Notes: a model not told the origin generated them from the sequence alone. A stretch of DNA of 64,000 nt from Barnesiella sp. WM24 (GCF_004570975.1 NZ_SPPC01000008.1:124001-188000); one strand, 5' to 3'; shown: positions 8,102-16,083, counted from the first letter of the stretch. A program made the numbers and translations.

Positions 8102-8109
8102 CAAAGTTA
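8102..8109 (-). promoter_or_regulatory. rtcB1 promoter -7 box
   Basis: A perfect minus-strand TAACTTTG. No TTTG or TTG stands 19-21 bases upstream; the operator occupies that place, suggesting activator-dependent transcription. Confidence 0.65.
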
Positions 8110-8117
8110 GATAGCCG

Positions 8118-8138
8118 CTGCGCAACCATTCTGCGCAC
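8118..8138 (-). promoter_or_regulatory. Operator of rtcB1 (TGCGCA pair)
   Basis: Two TGCGCA hexamers (8119-8124 and 8132-8137) with starts 13 bases apart, in a 21-base block that ends eight bases from the -7 box. The block has the same length, hexamers and distance to the -7 box as the one in front of rtcB2. Confidence 0.7.
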
Positions 8139-8256
8139 TAAAAACAAAACATAAAATTTTATCAAGACCGCAAAGTTTCACCAGGGTGAAGCATATTGCA
8201 GTACAGTATAAATATTGTAACTATTCAGCCAAAGGATTTTCCCGGAGGCAATAGTT

Positions 8257-8334
8257 ATGTTATATAATCGAAGAAGGATATACTATTGGGATGCATTCGA
8301 TGATTTTGACCAATTAAAATATATTGAATTCTGA
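8257..8334 (+). CDS. Possible 25-aa peptide gene
   Basis: An ATG preceded by GGAGG (8244-8248, eight-base spacer) opens a 25-codon frame, rich in Tyr, Asp and Arg (MLYNRRRIYYWDAF…). A Shine-Dalgarno this good is unusual for the phylum. No homology is claimed; it may be chance. Confidence 0.25.
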   Translation: MLYNRRRIYYWDAFDDFDQLKYIEF

Positions 8335-8397
8335 AGTCGAGCAAAAGAATATATCGGCATTGACACATGAAGGATATTTGGCATAAAAAAGCAGCTA

Positions 8398-9426
8398 TTA
8401 CTTCACATCATTATAACGGCGGGCTGCTATCTTTACGCTCTCGGCAATTCGGTCTCGGAACTCTGGCGGGGCTATGACTTCGGCATGACCTCCGTAACCG
8501 AGGATGAGACGTTCAAGCTCGTTATTAATCACTACTTTTAGCGATAGCTGGATGCTGCCGTCGCGAAAACGTTGCTCTACCTTCTGCGATTTATGGAATG
8601 GTTTTGACTCAACGTAGGGAGCCTGATTGCGGTCAATTTTAATTACTACCCGCCGAGCTCTGTCATGGATTCCTTTGGTTACTCCGATTGTATCATCAAA
8701 GAAATGCTCCGGGTCAAAGTCAACACATTTTCTGAAAGGGTGTTTCTTGTCTATGTCGACTGAATGAATGCGGTCGAGGGCGAATATATTGACTTGCGGA
8801 GCGCGGTTGGTAGCCTTCTCGCAGATAAGAAACCAGCGGTTGCGATACTCTTTCAGCAGGTAGGGATATACCACCCATGTCTCCGGCTGACGTGCCTTGA
8901 AGGACTGGTATTCTATGGTTATGGTCTGCTGCTTGCGCACTGCGTCATAGATTACCCCAATGAATTGCGCGCCTTTGTAGCCTGCGACATGCTCCATGTC
9001 CATTGCGGGGACGGATGACCCGGTGTGGCGCGAAATCTGCTCGTTAAGTTTGCTGATGGTGTCGATTGACGATGCAAGCTGCGGAAATCCTTGAAGTTGC
9101 CGTAGGATGTCGAGCGCCGAGTTAAGGGCGTCAAGCCCTTCATCGTTAAGCGGCAGGTGGGTTATGCTGTAATCGGGGTCTTCATACTCATAGTACTTGT
9201 TATCGCGCACTACGATAGGCGCGTTATAGCCGAGGCGGTCACTGCGCATCAGGGCAAGGTCGTTCTGAAATGTGCGGCGGCTGACCGGGTTGCTCCGTCC
9301 CTCATATTCTGCAAGTGCATCGGTGCAGGCATCAATCAGGTCATTGATGGTCCATCGGCGATAATGGTTTTGAAGACACTTGTCGATTGTGGAAATGCGT
9401 ATAAGAGTGGAGCGATTCAGTGGCAT
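8398..9426 (-). CDS. WYL-domain transcriptional regulator of the RtcB locus
   Basis: A 342-residue regulator. Residues 1-70 form a helix-turn-helix (RISTIDKCLQN…WTINDLIDAC…VSRRTFQNDLALM), and residues ~155-225 form a WYL ligand-sensing domain (ITIEYQSFKA… then YPYLLKEYRNRWFLIC). A C-terminal WCX-like dimerisation region ends AVKIAARRYND-like. WYL regulators sense nucleic acid or nucleotide ligands in several systems. The gene sits between rtcB1 and rtcB2-prfH and diverges from rtcB2; identical operators at both rtcB promoters make it the obvious controller, by activation or repression. Confidence 0.88.
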   Translation of the reverse strand: MPLNRSTLIRISTIDKCLQNHYRRWTINDLIDACTDALAEYEGRSNPVSRRTFQNDLALMRSDRLGYNAPIVVRDNKYYEYEDPDYSITHLPLNDEGLDALNSALDILRQLQGFPQLASSIDTISKLNEQISRHTGSSVPAMDMEHVAGYKGAQFIGVIYDAVRKQQTITIEYQSFKARQPETWVVYPYLLKEYRNRWFLICEKATNRAPQVNIFALDRIHSVDIDKKHPFRKCVDFDPEHFFDDTIGVTKGIHDRARRVVIKIDRNQAPYVESKPFHKSQKVEQRFRDGSIQLSLKVVINNELERLILGYGGHAEVIAPPEFRDRIAESVKIAARRYNDVK

Positions 9427-9464
9427 AATCAGATTTTTTTACGAAAATAGTAAAATTTTCTTCT

Positions 9465-9485
9465 GTGCGCAAATCAATTGCGCAC
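9465..9485 (+). promoter_or_regulatory. Operator of rtcB2 and the WYL gene
   Basis: A perfect inverted repeat, GTGCGCAA and TTGCGCAC, around five bases. The TGCGCA starts are 13 bases apart, as at rtcB1. It ends eight bases before a -7-like CAACTTTA (9494-9501) and lies in the short divergent region shared with the WYL gene. Confidence 0.8.
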
Positions 9486-9521
9486 CTGCGCTCCAACTTT
9501 ACAGCAAAAATATAACCACAC

Positions 9522-10721
9522 ATGATTATAAAAGGAAAAACGACCACGGCCGAAATCTTTACCTATAATATAGAAGAGTCAGCTCTCGCATGGCTCGGAG
9601 AGCTGTGCGATCATCCGGCGATGGAGGGCATCGCGATAGTGCAGATGCCCGACGTTCACGCCGGTAGTTCATGCAATGTCGGCACAGCCTATCCGATAGG
9701 AATGTATGTCAATCCCGACCATGTCGGTGTCGACATTGGTTGCACAGTCTCCATGCATCGTCTTTCATGTAATGTCGATGCCGATGACTTTGCGCTGCTT
9801 GATCATCGTATACGTGAGGTAATCCCTACGGGCAATGAGATTTGCTCAAAAAACTCTCTCAATGAAAAGGAGTTGTTTCGCTCCCTCAATTCACAGTATC
9901 TGAAATCCCGTTCCGCCGCCCCCGACCTTATAAACGAAGCGCCTCGTATAGATGCACGTTTCATCACAGACTTCTGCCGCCGCGTCAAACTTCAGGAGGG
10001 CGTCTTCTACAAGAGCCTCGGCTCTCTCGGCGGCGGCAACCATTTCATCGAATATGGCGAGGATGCCGTATCAGGTGACGGTTGGCTGACGATTCATTGC
10101 GGTTCCCGTAATCTCGGAGTCAAAGTGGCAAACTATTGGCATAATGTCGCGCAGAATCCCAAGCGAGCCAAATACATCGGTTATCTTTGGGGTGACGCTT
10201 TGCGCGGCTATCTCTCCGATATGATTATAACTCAGGCATATGCACTCTACAATCATCAGGTAATACGTGACCGCATCTTCACTATACTGAAAAAGCTCTG
10301 CAAGGCAAAATGTGTTGAATCAATATTCACCACCCACAATTACATATCGCTTATTGATGACCAACCGATATTGCGCAAGGGCGCAATCGATGCCTCCGAG
10401 GACAAGAAAATCGCCATTCCGTTTAACATGCGCGATGGCATAGCCATCTGCCGAGGCAAAGGTAATGAGCGCTGGCTCAACACTGCACCCCACGGTGCCG
10501 GGCGTATAATGAGCCGTGCTCAGGCAAAAAAGCAAATATCCATGAGCGATTATGAGAGCGCAATGACCGGCATATATTCATCATCGGTAGGGAAGGGGAC
10601 TCTTGACGAATCGCCTATGGCTTATAAGCCTGCGGAAGAAATACTCGAGCTTATCCGACCGACAGCCGAGATTATTTCAATGATTAAACCTAAACTCAAC
10701 ATTAAAGACAACGGAGAATGA
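9522..10721 (+). CDS. rtcB: RtcB-family RNA ligase (RtcB2), partner of PrfH
   Basis: A 399-residue RtcB with MPDVHAGSSC near residue 42, GVDIGCTVSM with the metal Cys near 74, GSLGGGNHFIEYG, IHCGSRNLG, and the guanylylated His in TAPHGAGR. The stop overlaps the prfH start as ATGA, so translation is coupled. RtcB proteins encoded with PrfH form a distinct subfamily linked to repair of 16S rRNA cut in the decoding centre. The variant GVDIGCTV (Gly to Thr after the Cys) marks its difference from RtcB1. Transcription starts from a promoter with the WYL operator. Confidence 0.93.
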   Translation: MIIKGKTTTAEIFTYNIEESALAWLGELCDHPAMEGIAIVQMPDVHAGSSCNVGTAYPIGMYVNPDHVGVDIGCTVSMHRLSCNVDADDFALLDHRIREVIPTGNEICSKNSLNEKELFRSLNSQYLKSRSAAPDLINEAPRIDARFITDFCRRVKLQEGVFYKSLGSLGGGNHFIEYGEDAVSGDGWLTIHCGSRNLGVKVANYWHNVAQNPKRAKYIGYLWGDALRGYLSDMIITQAYALYNHQVIRDRIFTILKKLCKAKCVESIFTTHNYISLIDDQPILRKGAIDASEDKKIAIPFNMRDGIAICRGKGNERWLNTAPHGAGRIMSRAQAKKQISMSDYESAMTGIYSSSVGKGTLDESPMAYKPAEEILELIRPTAEIISMIKPKLNIKDNGE

Positions 10722-11323
10722 AAAAATATATACAGATAACAGCCGGGCGGGGCCCTGTCGAGTGTGCGAGGGCTGTCGCGCTCGTGGCGCGTGAGCTTAT
10801 CAACGCGATTCCGGTGTTGCAGCTCGCCGATTGTGAGCCTCACAATCAAGAAGATGGATGCTTCATGTCGATGACGTTAGTAGCCGAAGAAGTGATTCCT
10901 CATTCTTTTAAACAAGAGTGGGAGGGTACCATACTCTGGCGGTCGACAACTAACCCATATCGTCCGGGACACAAGCGGAGTAACTGGTTTGTCGGCATAC
11001 ACTTCTTTGATGATGTGGAACTGCCACGGATTAATGAATCAGACATCGTTTATGAAACGTGCCGTTCAGGAGGTAAAGGCGGTCAGAATGTCAACAAAGT
11101 AGAGACCTCAGTCCGTGCGATCCATACTCCATCGGGCTTGTCGGTGAAATGCTCTGATGAGCGCTCGCAATCGCAAAACAAGACGCTTGCCCGTGAAAGA
11201 CTCTTGCTGAAACTGCGCCGGCAAAATGACAAAGCTATTGCAGAATCGCAGTCACGGCAATGGAGCAACCACGACCGTCTCGAACGAGGCAACCCCGTAA
11301 AAAAGTTTTCCGGGCCATTATGA
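10718..11323 (+). CDS. prfH: Peptide chain release factor homologue PrfH
   Basis: A 201-residue class I release-factor-like protein. The catalytic GGQ lies at residues 121-123 in SGGKGGQNVNKVETSVR, followed by SDERSQSQNK. A short N-terminal domain replaces the codon-recognition domains of RF1/RF2. PrfH is thought to release peptides from ribosomes whose 16S rRNA has been cut in the decoding centre, after which the partner RtcB religates the rRNA. It is full length, unlike the truncated copy in E. coli K-12. The start overlaps the rtcB2 stop by four bases. Confidence 0.92.
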   Translation: MKKYIQITAGRGPVECARAVALVARELINAIPVLQLADCEPHNQEDGCFMSMTLVAEEVIPHSFKQEWEGTILWRSTTNPYRPGHKRSNWFVGIHFFDDVELPRINESDIVYETCRSGGKGGQNVNKVETSVRAIHTPSGLSVKCSDERSQSQNKTLARERLLLKLRRQNDKAIAESQSRQWSNHDRLERGNPVKKFSGPL

Positions 11324-11475
11324 TTTCTAATACTTTAATACACACCTGACCCTGGGTGCCTGCGTGGTGGCTTGGCAGTGTGGCGCGCACTGAATGTATG
11401 TATGAACCCTCTGTTCTGCGTATGTGTTTTGGATATTGACATTGTGTCATTAATCTTTATTTAATATACAAGGTT

Positions 11476-11937
11476 ATGAAATTAGCTGAAGCATTAAGCC
11501 GGCGGGCGGCGCTTATGGACAAGGTGCGCCAATTGAAGGTGCGCCTTGACGACTGTATCAAGATTCAGGAGGGTGACACTCCCATAGAGACCCCTGAAGA
11601 AGTGATTGCCGAACTTGACAAAACGCTTGATTCGCTGCGCCGCCTCATATATTGTATAAACATCACCAACACCCGCACGGAAGTGGATGGCAGAAATATT
11701 ACATCATTGCTTGCCGAACGCGATACGCTAAAATTGCGTGTCACGACTCTTGCTGACAGCCTTAAACATCTTACAGAGCGGGAGGACAGGTATAACAGGA
11801 GCGAGATCAGATATGTCAGGACCGTAGATGCCGGAGAGTTCCGTAAACTCTATGACAGGTGCGCGTCACAGCTGCGCCAGCTGGATCTCAAAATCCAGTC
11901 TATTGGCTGGATGACTGATTTGATAGAAGAGATGTAA
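11476..11937 (+). CDS. DIP1984-family protein
   Basis: A 153-residue, almost entirely helical protein that matches the DIP1984 (septicolysin-like) family by its start MKLAEALxxRAxLxxK, the middle N..T...G..I..LLAERDxL, and the end LRQLDxxIQxxxW…L. The family has no firm function. It lies 152 bases downstream of prfH on the same strand. Whether it shares the prfH transcript is not clear: no strong terminator was seen between them, nor the TGCGCA operator. Confidence 0.8.
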   Translation: MKLAEALSRRAALMDKVRQLKVRLDDCIKIQEGDTPIETPEEVIAELDKTLDSLRRLIYCINITNTRTEVDGRNITSLLAERDTLKLRVTTLADSLKHLTEREDRYNRSEIRYVRTVDAGEFRKLYDRCASQLRQLDLKIQSIGWMTDLIEEM

Positions 11938-12207
11938 CACTACAATCGGGTTTTGCAACCGACCCGATATAAGATGATAATCCGGCGACTGTGGCGGAAG
12001 ATGTCTGTGGCGATGCAAAATTTTTTAATCATGAGCCGCAGGGCAGCGGTATTTTTTTTGCAAAATGCACTGCCGGCATAGAGTACACGTGTATGGGGCA
12101 TATGTTCAAGCATGAACATTCACTACGCATTACCACGCATCGGCAGGCGTCTTGCCTACTGTCGCCGGATTTTTTTACAGCCGCTGACACGCGCGTTGAT
12201 TAAACGA
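11938..12207. other. Intergenic region, no gene seen
   Basis: A weak stem (ATCGGGT/ACCCGAT) follows the DIP1984-like gene without a T run. Otherwise only short, non-coding-like sequence up to the tRNA terminator. Confidence 0.5.
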
Positions 12208-12245
12208 AAAATCCCAAGTATTTGATTTCAAATACTTGGGATTTT
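12208..12245 (-). terminator. Terminator of the Leu-Gly-Gly tRNA transcript
   Basis: Nearly perfect 18-bp arms (AAAATCCCAAGTATTTGA and its complement) with a two-base loop; minus-strand T run after the stem. Confidence 0.9.
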
Positions 12246-12250
12246 CAGGG

Positions 12251-12334
12251 TGTCCGAGATGAGATTCGAACTCACACAGCCCAACGGCCACTACCCCCTC
12301 AAAGTAGCGTGTCTACCAATTCCACCACCCGGAC
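12251..12334 (-). tRNA. tRNA-Leu (GAG)
   Basis: Minus strand, 84 bases. Acceptor GTCCGGG/CTCGGAC, anticodon loop TTGAGGG giving GAG, a variable arm of class II size, T loop TTCGAAT. CCA is not encoded. Confidence 0.92.
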
Positions 12335-12358
12335 GAAAATTCAAGCTTACTGAATTTG

Positions 12359-12431
12359 AGCGAAAAACGGGACTCGAACCCGCGACCCCAACCTTGGCAA
12401 GGTTGTGCTCTACCAACTGAGCTATTTTCGC
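12359..12431 (-). tRNA. tRNA-Gly (GCC), copy 2
   Basis: Minus strand, 73 bases. Acceptor GCGAAAA/TTTTCGC, anticodon loop TTGCCAA. Identical to the copy at 12483-12555. Confidence 0.94.
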
Positions 12432-12482
12432 ATTGATGAAAATTAAACTTCAGCGTAGCTTGAAAGTATTTTAATGTACTTG

Positions 12483-12555
12483 AGCGAAAAACGGGACTCG
12501 AACCCGCGACCCCAACCTTGGCAAGGTTGTGCTCTACCAACTGAGCTATTTTCGC
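12483..12555 (-). tRNA. tRNA-Gly (GCC), copy 1
   Basis: Minus strand, 73 bases, same sequence as the copy at 12359-12431. It is first in the Gly-Gly-Leu transcript. Confidence 0.94.
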
Positions 12556-12586
12556 GTTGGGCAACCGTGTTTTCTCGTTTGCGATG

Positions 12587-12617
12587 CAAAGGTAGGCATT
12601 ATTTTTATACTGACAAA
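12587..12617 (-). promoter_or_regulatory. Promoter of the Gly-Gly-Leu tRNAs
   Basis: Minus-strand -33 TTTG (12614-12617), 19 bases, -7 TACCTTTG (12587-12594). Confidence 0.75.
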
Positions 12618-12673
12618 ATTTTTCCAAAGAAATTTTCAAAAAAAATGTTTTGTGCAAATTTTTCACTTTTTTC

Positions 12674-12704
12674 TTGCGTATATAAAATAGAATGTCTAAC
12701 TTTG
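12674..12704 (+). promoter_or_regulatory. Promoter of the tandem tRNA-Arg genes
   Basis: -33 TTG (12674-12676), 20 bases, perfect -7 TAACTTTG (12697-12704). Confidence 0.75.
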
Positions 12705-12725
12705 CAACCGCAAACAACAAATAAC

Positions 12726-12799
12726 GGCTCCTTAGCTCAACTGAATAGAGCATCTGACTACGGATCAGAAGGTTACAGGTTTGAATCCTGTAGGAGTCA
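12726..12799 (+). tRNA. tRNA-Arg (ACG), copy 1
   Basis: Acceptor GGCTCCT/AGGAGTC, anticodon loop CTACGGA giving ACG, T loop TTTGAAT. CCA not fully encoded. Confidence 0.93.
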
Positions 12800-12828
12800 C
12801 AGATTTTATGAAATAGAGAGTTTTTATT

Positions 12829-12902
12829 GGCTCCTTAGCTCAACTGAATAGAGCATCTGACTACGGATCAGAAGGTTACAGGTTTGAATCCTGTAGGAGT
12901 CA
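12829..12902 (+). tRNA. tRNA-Arg (ACG), copy 2
   Basis: An identical second copy 29 bases after the first, probably on the same transcript. Confidence 0.93.
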
Positions 12903-12938
12903 CAAATAAGTCGGCTGATGTCTCAGTCGACTTATTTG
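12903..12938. terminator. Bidirectional terminator after tRNA-Arg
   Basis: CAAATAAGTCG pairs with CGACTTATTTG, with an inner CTGA/TCAG. It serves the tRNA-Arg transcript from the left and the convergent membrane-protein operon from the right. Confidence 0.85.
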
Positions 12939-12939
12939 T

Positions 12940-13833
12940 TTATCCACCCCGGCTGTATCTGTCGTTTTCTTTATAATTCCAAAACTTACGATAGCAGTTG
13001 CCTTTCTGATCGTAGTATTTCCATTCGCCGAATGGGTTGCTGAAATCATCTTCCGGGTCATCAAAGTATGCAACCCAACCCTCGCATCGAATACTGCCAT
13101 CTTTGTATAGATAACTAATATATGCGATAGAATCGGGCTGTCCGGTATAATCGCCAATCGGACATATCCGAGACTGATTAAAGGATATGCTGTCTATCAA
13201 TGGAGGGACATTGTAATCCTGTTCAAATTTTGAAATTCTGTTTATTGCAGCTATCGTGTCCGCGTTTACAGGCATTTCTATCAGGCAAATATCTGGTTCT
13301 TCAGTCCAGCAGTGATCATGGTACTGCGTGAGAACACCATCCTCAGAGATATATTCGACAACGTATTCTTTGTTGTTTAACTTGATATAGTCAAATATAA
13401 TTCCTTTGTAATAATATCCTCCACCGCCTGTCTGCTTGAAGCCCACTTCCGACATCGATTCGGGCAAATGTCCGTTTGCCGCACGGAAAGAGTCTATGCG
13501 CTCGATTATATTATCTCTGTACTTAAGCTGTTGATCTCTTGTCGCCACACTATATCCCATCAGATAAGTGGCAACAATAATCAATCCGACAACGAGAACG
13601 AAGCCTATACTCATGAGTAGAAAAACAAGCAATGCAATCCCGGTCTTTTTATGTTTGTTCATAAACGCAAACACCACATTTGCCGTCTGTGCGAATATCA
13701 GCAATATATTTGCGACCAACAGACACCAGTTAATCTTGGTAGTCCCTCCCGCAAAAAGAACAGCGAAAGAAAAGAAGAACGTAATCGCAAACAATGCTAC
13801 AATTACCCATTTCGCCCGATAAATCAGTTTCAT
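12940..13833 (-). CDS. Membrane protein of unknown function (unit B, MKL type)
   Basis: A 297-residue protein. Four hydrophobic helices occupy residues ~8-110 (VIVALFAITFFFSFAVLFAG, WCLLVANILLIFAQTANVVF, and two fused ones at ~70-110), followed by a soluble domain of ~180 residues rich in Tyr and Asp that ends RYSRGG. The ATG at 13831-13833 is preferred over upstream codons because an AAAGGAGG sequence stands just before it. That site is inside the last codons of the preceding gene, whose stop overlaps this ATG. The protein begins MKL like the gene at 14033-15667. No known domain was recognised. Confidence 0.7.
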   Translation of the reverse strand: MKLIYRAKWVIVALFAITFFFSFAVLFAGGTTKINWCLLVANILLIFAQTANVVFAFMNKHKKTGIALLVFLLMSIGFVLVVGLIIVATYLMGYSVATRDQQLKYRDNIIERIDSFRAANGHLPESMSEVGFKQTGGGGYYYKGIIFDYIKLNNKEYVVEYISEDGVLTQYHDHCWTEEPDICLIEMPVNADTIAAINRISKFEQDYNVPPLIDSISFNQSRICPIGDYTGQPDSIAYISYLYKDGSIRCEGWVAYFDDPEDDFSNPFGEWKYYDQKGNCYRKFWNYKENDRYSRGG

Positions 13834-14036
13834 TGCTTGCCTCCTTTCTTCCACAAGTAAACGAACAGTCCGAGTGCCACAAGGTAGTTTATCCACATGG
13901 CGCTTGAAAGACTGCTTATGCAACTATACCAAGGAGTGTCTTCCCAGTCGGTAATTGCAAAAGTCCATAAGAGCAATTCTATGACTGCTCCTAATCCGAA
14001 GATTACACAACCTGATATTTTCTGCCACCGCTTCAT
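13830..14036 (-). CDS. Small membrane protein (unit B, RWQKI type)
   Basis: A 68-residue protein beginning MKRWQKISGC with two predicted helices (IFGLGAVIELLLWTF, INYLVALGLFVYLW) and ending WKKGGKQ. The N-terminus matches that of the protein at 15664-16083 (MNRWQKIF). Its final codons contain the Shine-Dalgarno of the next gene, and its start overlaps the upstream stop as ATGA. Confidence 0.65.
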   Translation of the reverse strand: MKRWQKISGCVIFGLGAVIELLLWTFAITDWEDTPWYSCISSLSSAMWINYLVALGLFVYLWKKGGKQ

Positions 14037-15667
14037 GGATTCTTGATTTCAAGTTTTTGCCTGCATATTGTATGCATGAATTGATTGTAGAAATACAGAT
14101 AGCCGTTGTGAATACAGTATGCCCGGATATTGGATTCGTTTATACACTGCGTATTCCATGTTTTTCCGGCGTCAAAGCTGTAAAGGATGTAGCTGTCGGT
14201 GTTCGGGCGTTTCGTCACAAGACTATATAAGACGCCGCCTTCGCCCCGTAATGCCTCCATCATGCCGAAATCAAATTGTCCGGTTTTTGTCATGATTCCG
14301 GTCGCACAGTCAAGTAAATATGATTCTAATTCTCCTCCGGTTTGGGTCAGTATGACACAGGTATTGTCCGATGATTTGATAAGGCTGACATCACCCTTGC
14401 AACTGAAATCAGCGATATATGAATCGGCTGTGAAATCATATAGACGATAACCGCCGGAAGATTGGTAAAGCGTGAAACCGAAGATGTGGTTTTGCACTAC
14501 GGCAAGTCCCTTGTTCGCAGGTTGTAACGAATAGCATCCAATCGAGTCTGTTTCCTTGAGATACCTGTCCGTCCTATAAAATATTCCGTTTGCAGCGAAA
14601 CAAAGGCTGTCATTATTCGCAAAAAGGATGGGTAGCTTTGCAAACTTATAATCAGACCACCAGTTGGAGCCTTCATGGTTTATCCTTTCTATCTCGTAAG
14701 CTGAATTATGTTGAATAGCGCAATATACATCATCATTAATCCTGACTGTATTGAAGGCTTTGCCATAGCCGGGCAATTCGATAAACAGATCCCATTTGCG
14801 TCCACCGTTTTCAGTGAGATAAACTGTCGCCGTATCGGGATGATCCATGTAACGCAATGAGCTTATAGCAATGCCTTTGCCATCATCGTAGATGTATAGG
14901 TTCGACACATCCCCCACAAGCCCCTTTGCCTTCCATTCATTTGATTGATCCGGTGAAAACAATCCGAATAGGGTGCACGAAAGAATGAATAGCCCTGCCA
15001 CCATAAAGGGGAAAATCTGCCTTAGTCCATAGAGATAATCATTACCGGAAAGCGAAACTTGATTCGTCTTGCGATCTCGCCATGCTTCATATTTTGCCTT
15101 ACGAAGTTTCCATCTATCCACCGGGCTTTTGCCTTGGATGTCTTTTAGCGATTTAAGGAAAAGCACACATCCGACGATAGCTAACCCGATGAAAATGACA
15201 AACGGTATTACATTCTTTCCGATATTGATATTGGCGGCAGCCCCGATTGCGCCTATTATCGACAGTAATGCTGTAGAGATGACCTTGAACGCAGTTCGCT
15301 TGTATGTCTGGCTCATGATAATCCAACCGGCAAAACACAATACCCCGCTGAAAAGAATGAAACTTGGCAAGAGATATATTTGGACTACAATCAACGGATA
15401 TGGCTCATGTATTGTCATATTGAATATAACCATCAAGGTAACATCTACAAGATAGGCTCCAATAGCTGCACCCCAAACCAAAAGCCATGTGTATAAAACG
15501 CCAATATTCTTAGACCAATGCAACCCTATAGCCACAGCCAGAGCGTTTGACAGCAATATCAATAAAATGCAGAATATACTATCGGAATAGAACGTGAGAG
15601 AGAAAGCCGACAGGCATAGCGCAGTGGCAATCTCATAAATCCAAAATCGTTTATCGGTCAGTTTCAT
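14033..15667 (-). CDS. Membrane protein with C-terminal BNR/Asp-box-like domain (unit A, MKL type)
   Basis: A 544-residue protein. Residues 1-190 contain about six hydrophobic helices, a basic linker follows, another helix lies at ~218-236, and the last ~300 residues are soluble and strand-rich. The soluble part has sialidase-type Asp-box repeats (SFDAGKTW near residue 507 and LTENGGRKWD near residue 287), as in beta-propellers. This suggests a periplasmic sensor or binding domain held by a membrane anchor. It starts MKL inside a strong AAGGAGG site and overlaps its neighbour by four bases. Function unknown. Confidence 0.65.
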   Translation of the reverse strand: MKLTDKRFWIYEIATALCLSAFSLTFYSDSIFCILLILLSNALAVAIGLHWSKNIGVLYTWLLVWGAAIGAYLVDVTLMVIFNMTIHEPYPLIVVQIYLLPSFILFSGVLCFAGWIIMSQTYKRTAFKVISTALLSIIGAIGAAANINIGKNVIPFVIFIGLAIVGCVLFLKSLKDIQGKSPVDRWKLRKAKYEAWRDRKTNQVSLSGNDYLYGLRQIFPFMVAGLFILSCTLFGLFSPDQSNEWKAKGLVGDVSNLYIYDDGKGIAISSLRYMDHPDTATVYLTENGGRKWDLFIELPGYGKAFNTVRINDDVYCAIQHNSAYEIERINHEGSNWWSDYKFAKLPILFANNDSLCFAANGIFYRTDRYLKETDSIGCYSLQPANKGLAVVQNHIFGFTLYQSSGGYRLYDFTADSYIADFSCKGDVSLIKSSDNTCVILTQTGGELESYLLDCATGIMTKTGQFDFGMMEALRGEGGVLYSLVTKRPNTDSYILYSFDAGKTWNTQCINESNIRAYCIHNGYLYFYNQFMHTICRQKLEIKNP

Positions 15668-16083
15668 TGCTTTCCTCCTTCCAATATGAATCCGTTATTA
15701 ACTGCCCACATGAAAATAAAAACGCAACAGATGCTGAAAATGCCGCCAATGAGGAATACAGCCGCATAAAACTTGTCAGTTCTTGAAATTTCAATAGACA
15801 GCGTTTCGTTTAATCTGTCGCCGCGAAGATACTTTAGATAAAATATAGTTCCCGTCAAGCAACATAACATGATATTGAATAGTGTCAGGCTTTTTAGCCC
15901 GAACAATACAGATGAGCCTATAATATTACCAAATGAGAATAAAACAACTGTTGTAATACTGAATAAATAAAGATACAATGCGAATAACATCATGCCCATA
16001 GAAATGAATACGGGCATATCACCATTTCCGATACGCTCCTGAAAACGGTAATAACACACAAATATCTTCTGCCACCTATTCAT
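15664..16083 (-). CDS. Membrane protein (unit A, RWQKI type)
   Basis: A 139-residue protein beginning MNRWQKIFVCYY with four predicted membrane helices and ending NNGFILEGGKQ. The ATG at 16081-16083 is preferred because the paralogue at 13830-14036 starts at the same RWQKI; a second ATG six bases upstream is possible. It overlaps both neighbours. Confidence 0.65.
   Translation of the reverse strand: MNRWQKIFVCYYRFQERIGNGDMPVFISMGMMLFALYLYLFSITTVVLFSFGNIIGSSVLFGLKSLTLFNIMLCCLTGTIFYLKYLRGDRLNETLSIEISRTDKFYAAVFLIGGIFSICCVFIFMWAVNNGFILEGGKQ

Larger units (their letters stand above)
7993..8397. other. Intergenic region upstream of rtcB1
   Basis: This 405-base stretch holds the rtcB1 leader (about 100 bases, GC-rich, no clear structure), the -7 box and operator, a 12-base repeat GACCGCAAAGTT at 8097-8108 and 8166-8177 (the second copy could be another minus-strand -7 box, AAACTTTG), and one possible tiny ORF. 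Confidence 0.6.

Noticed and set aside
12313-12851. Long open frames over the tRNA cluster
   Set aside because: They run through tRNA genes on both strands and have no protein-like features.
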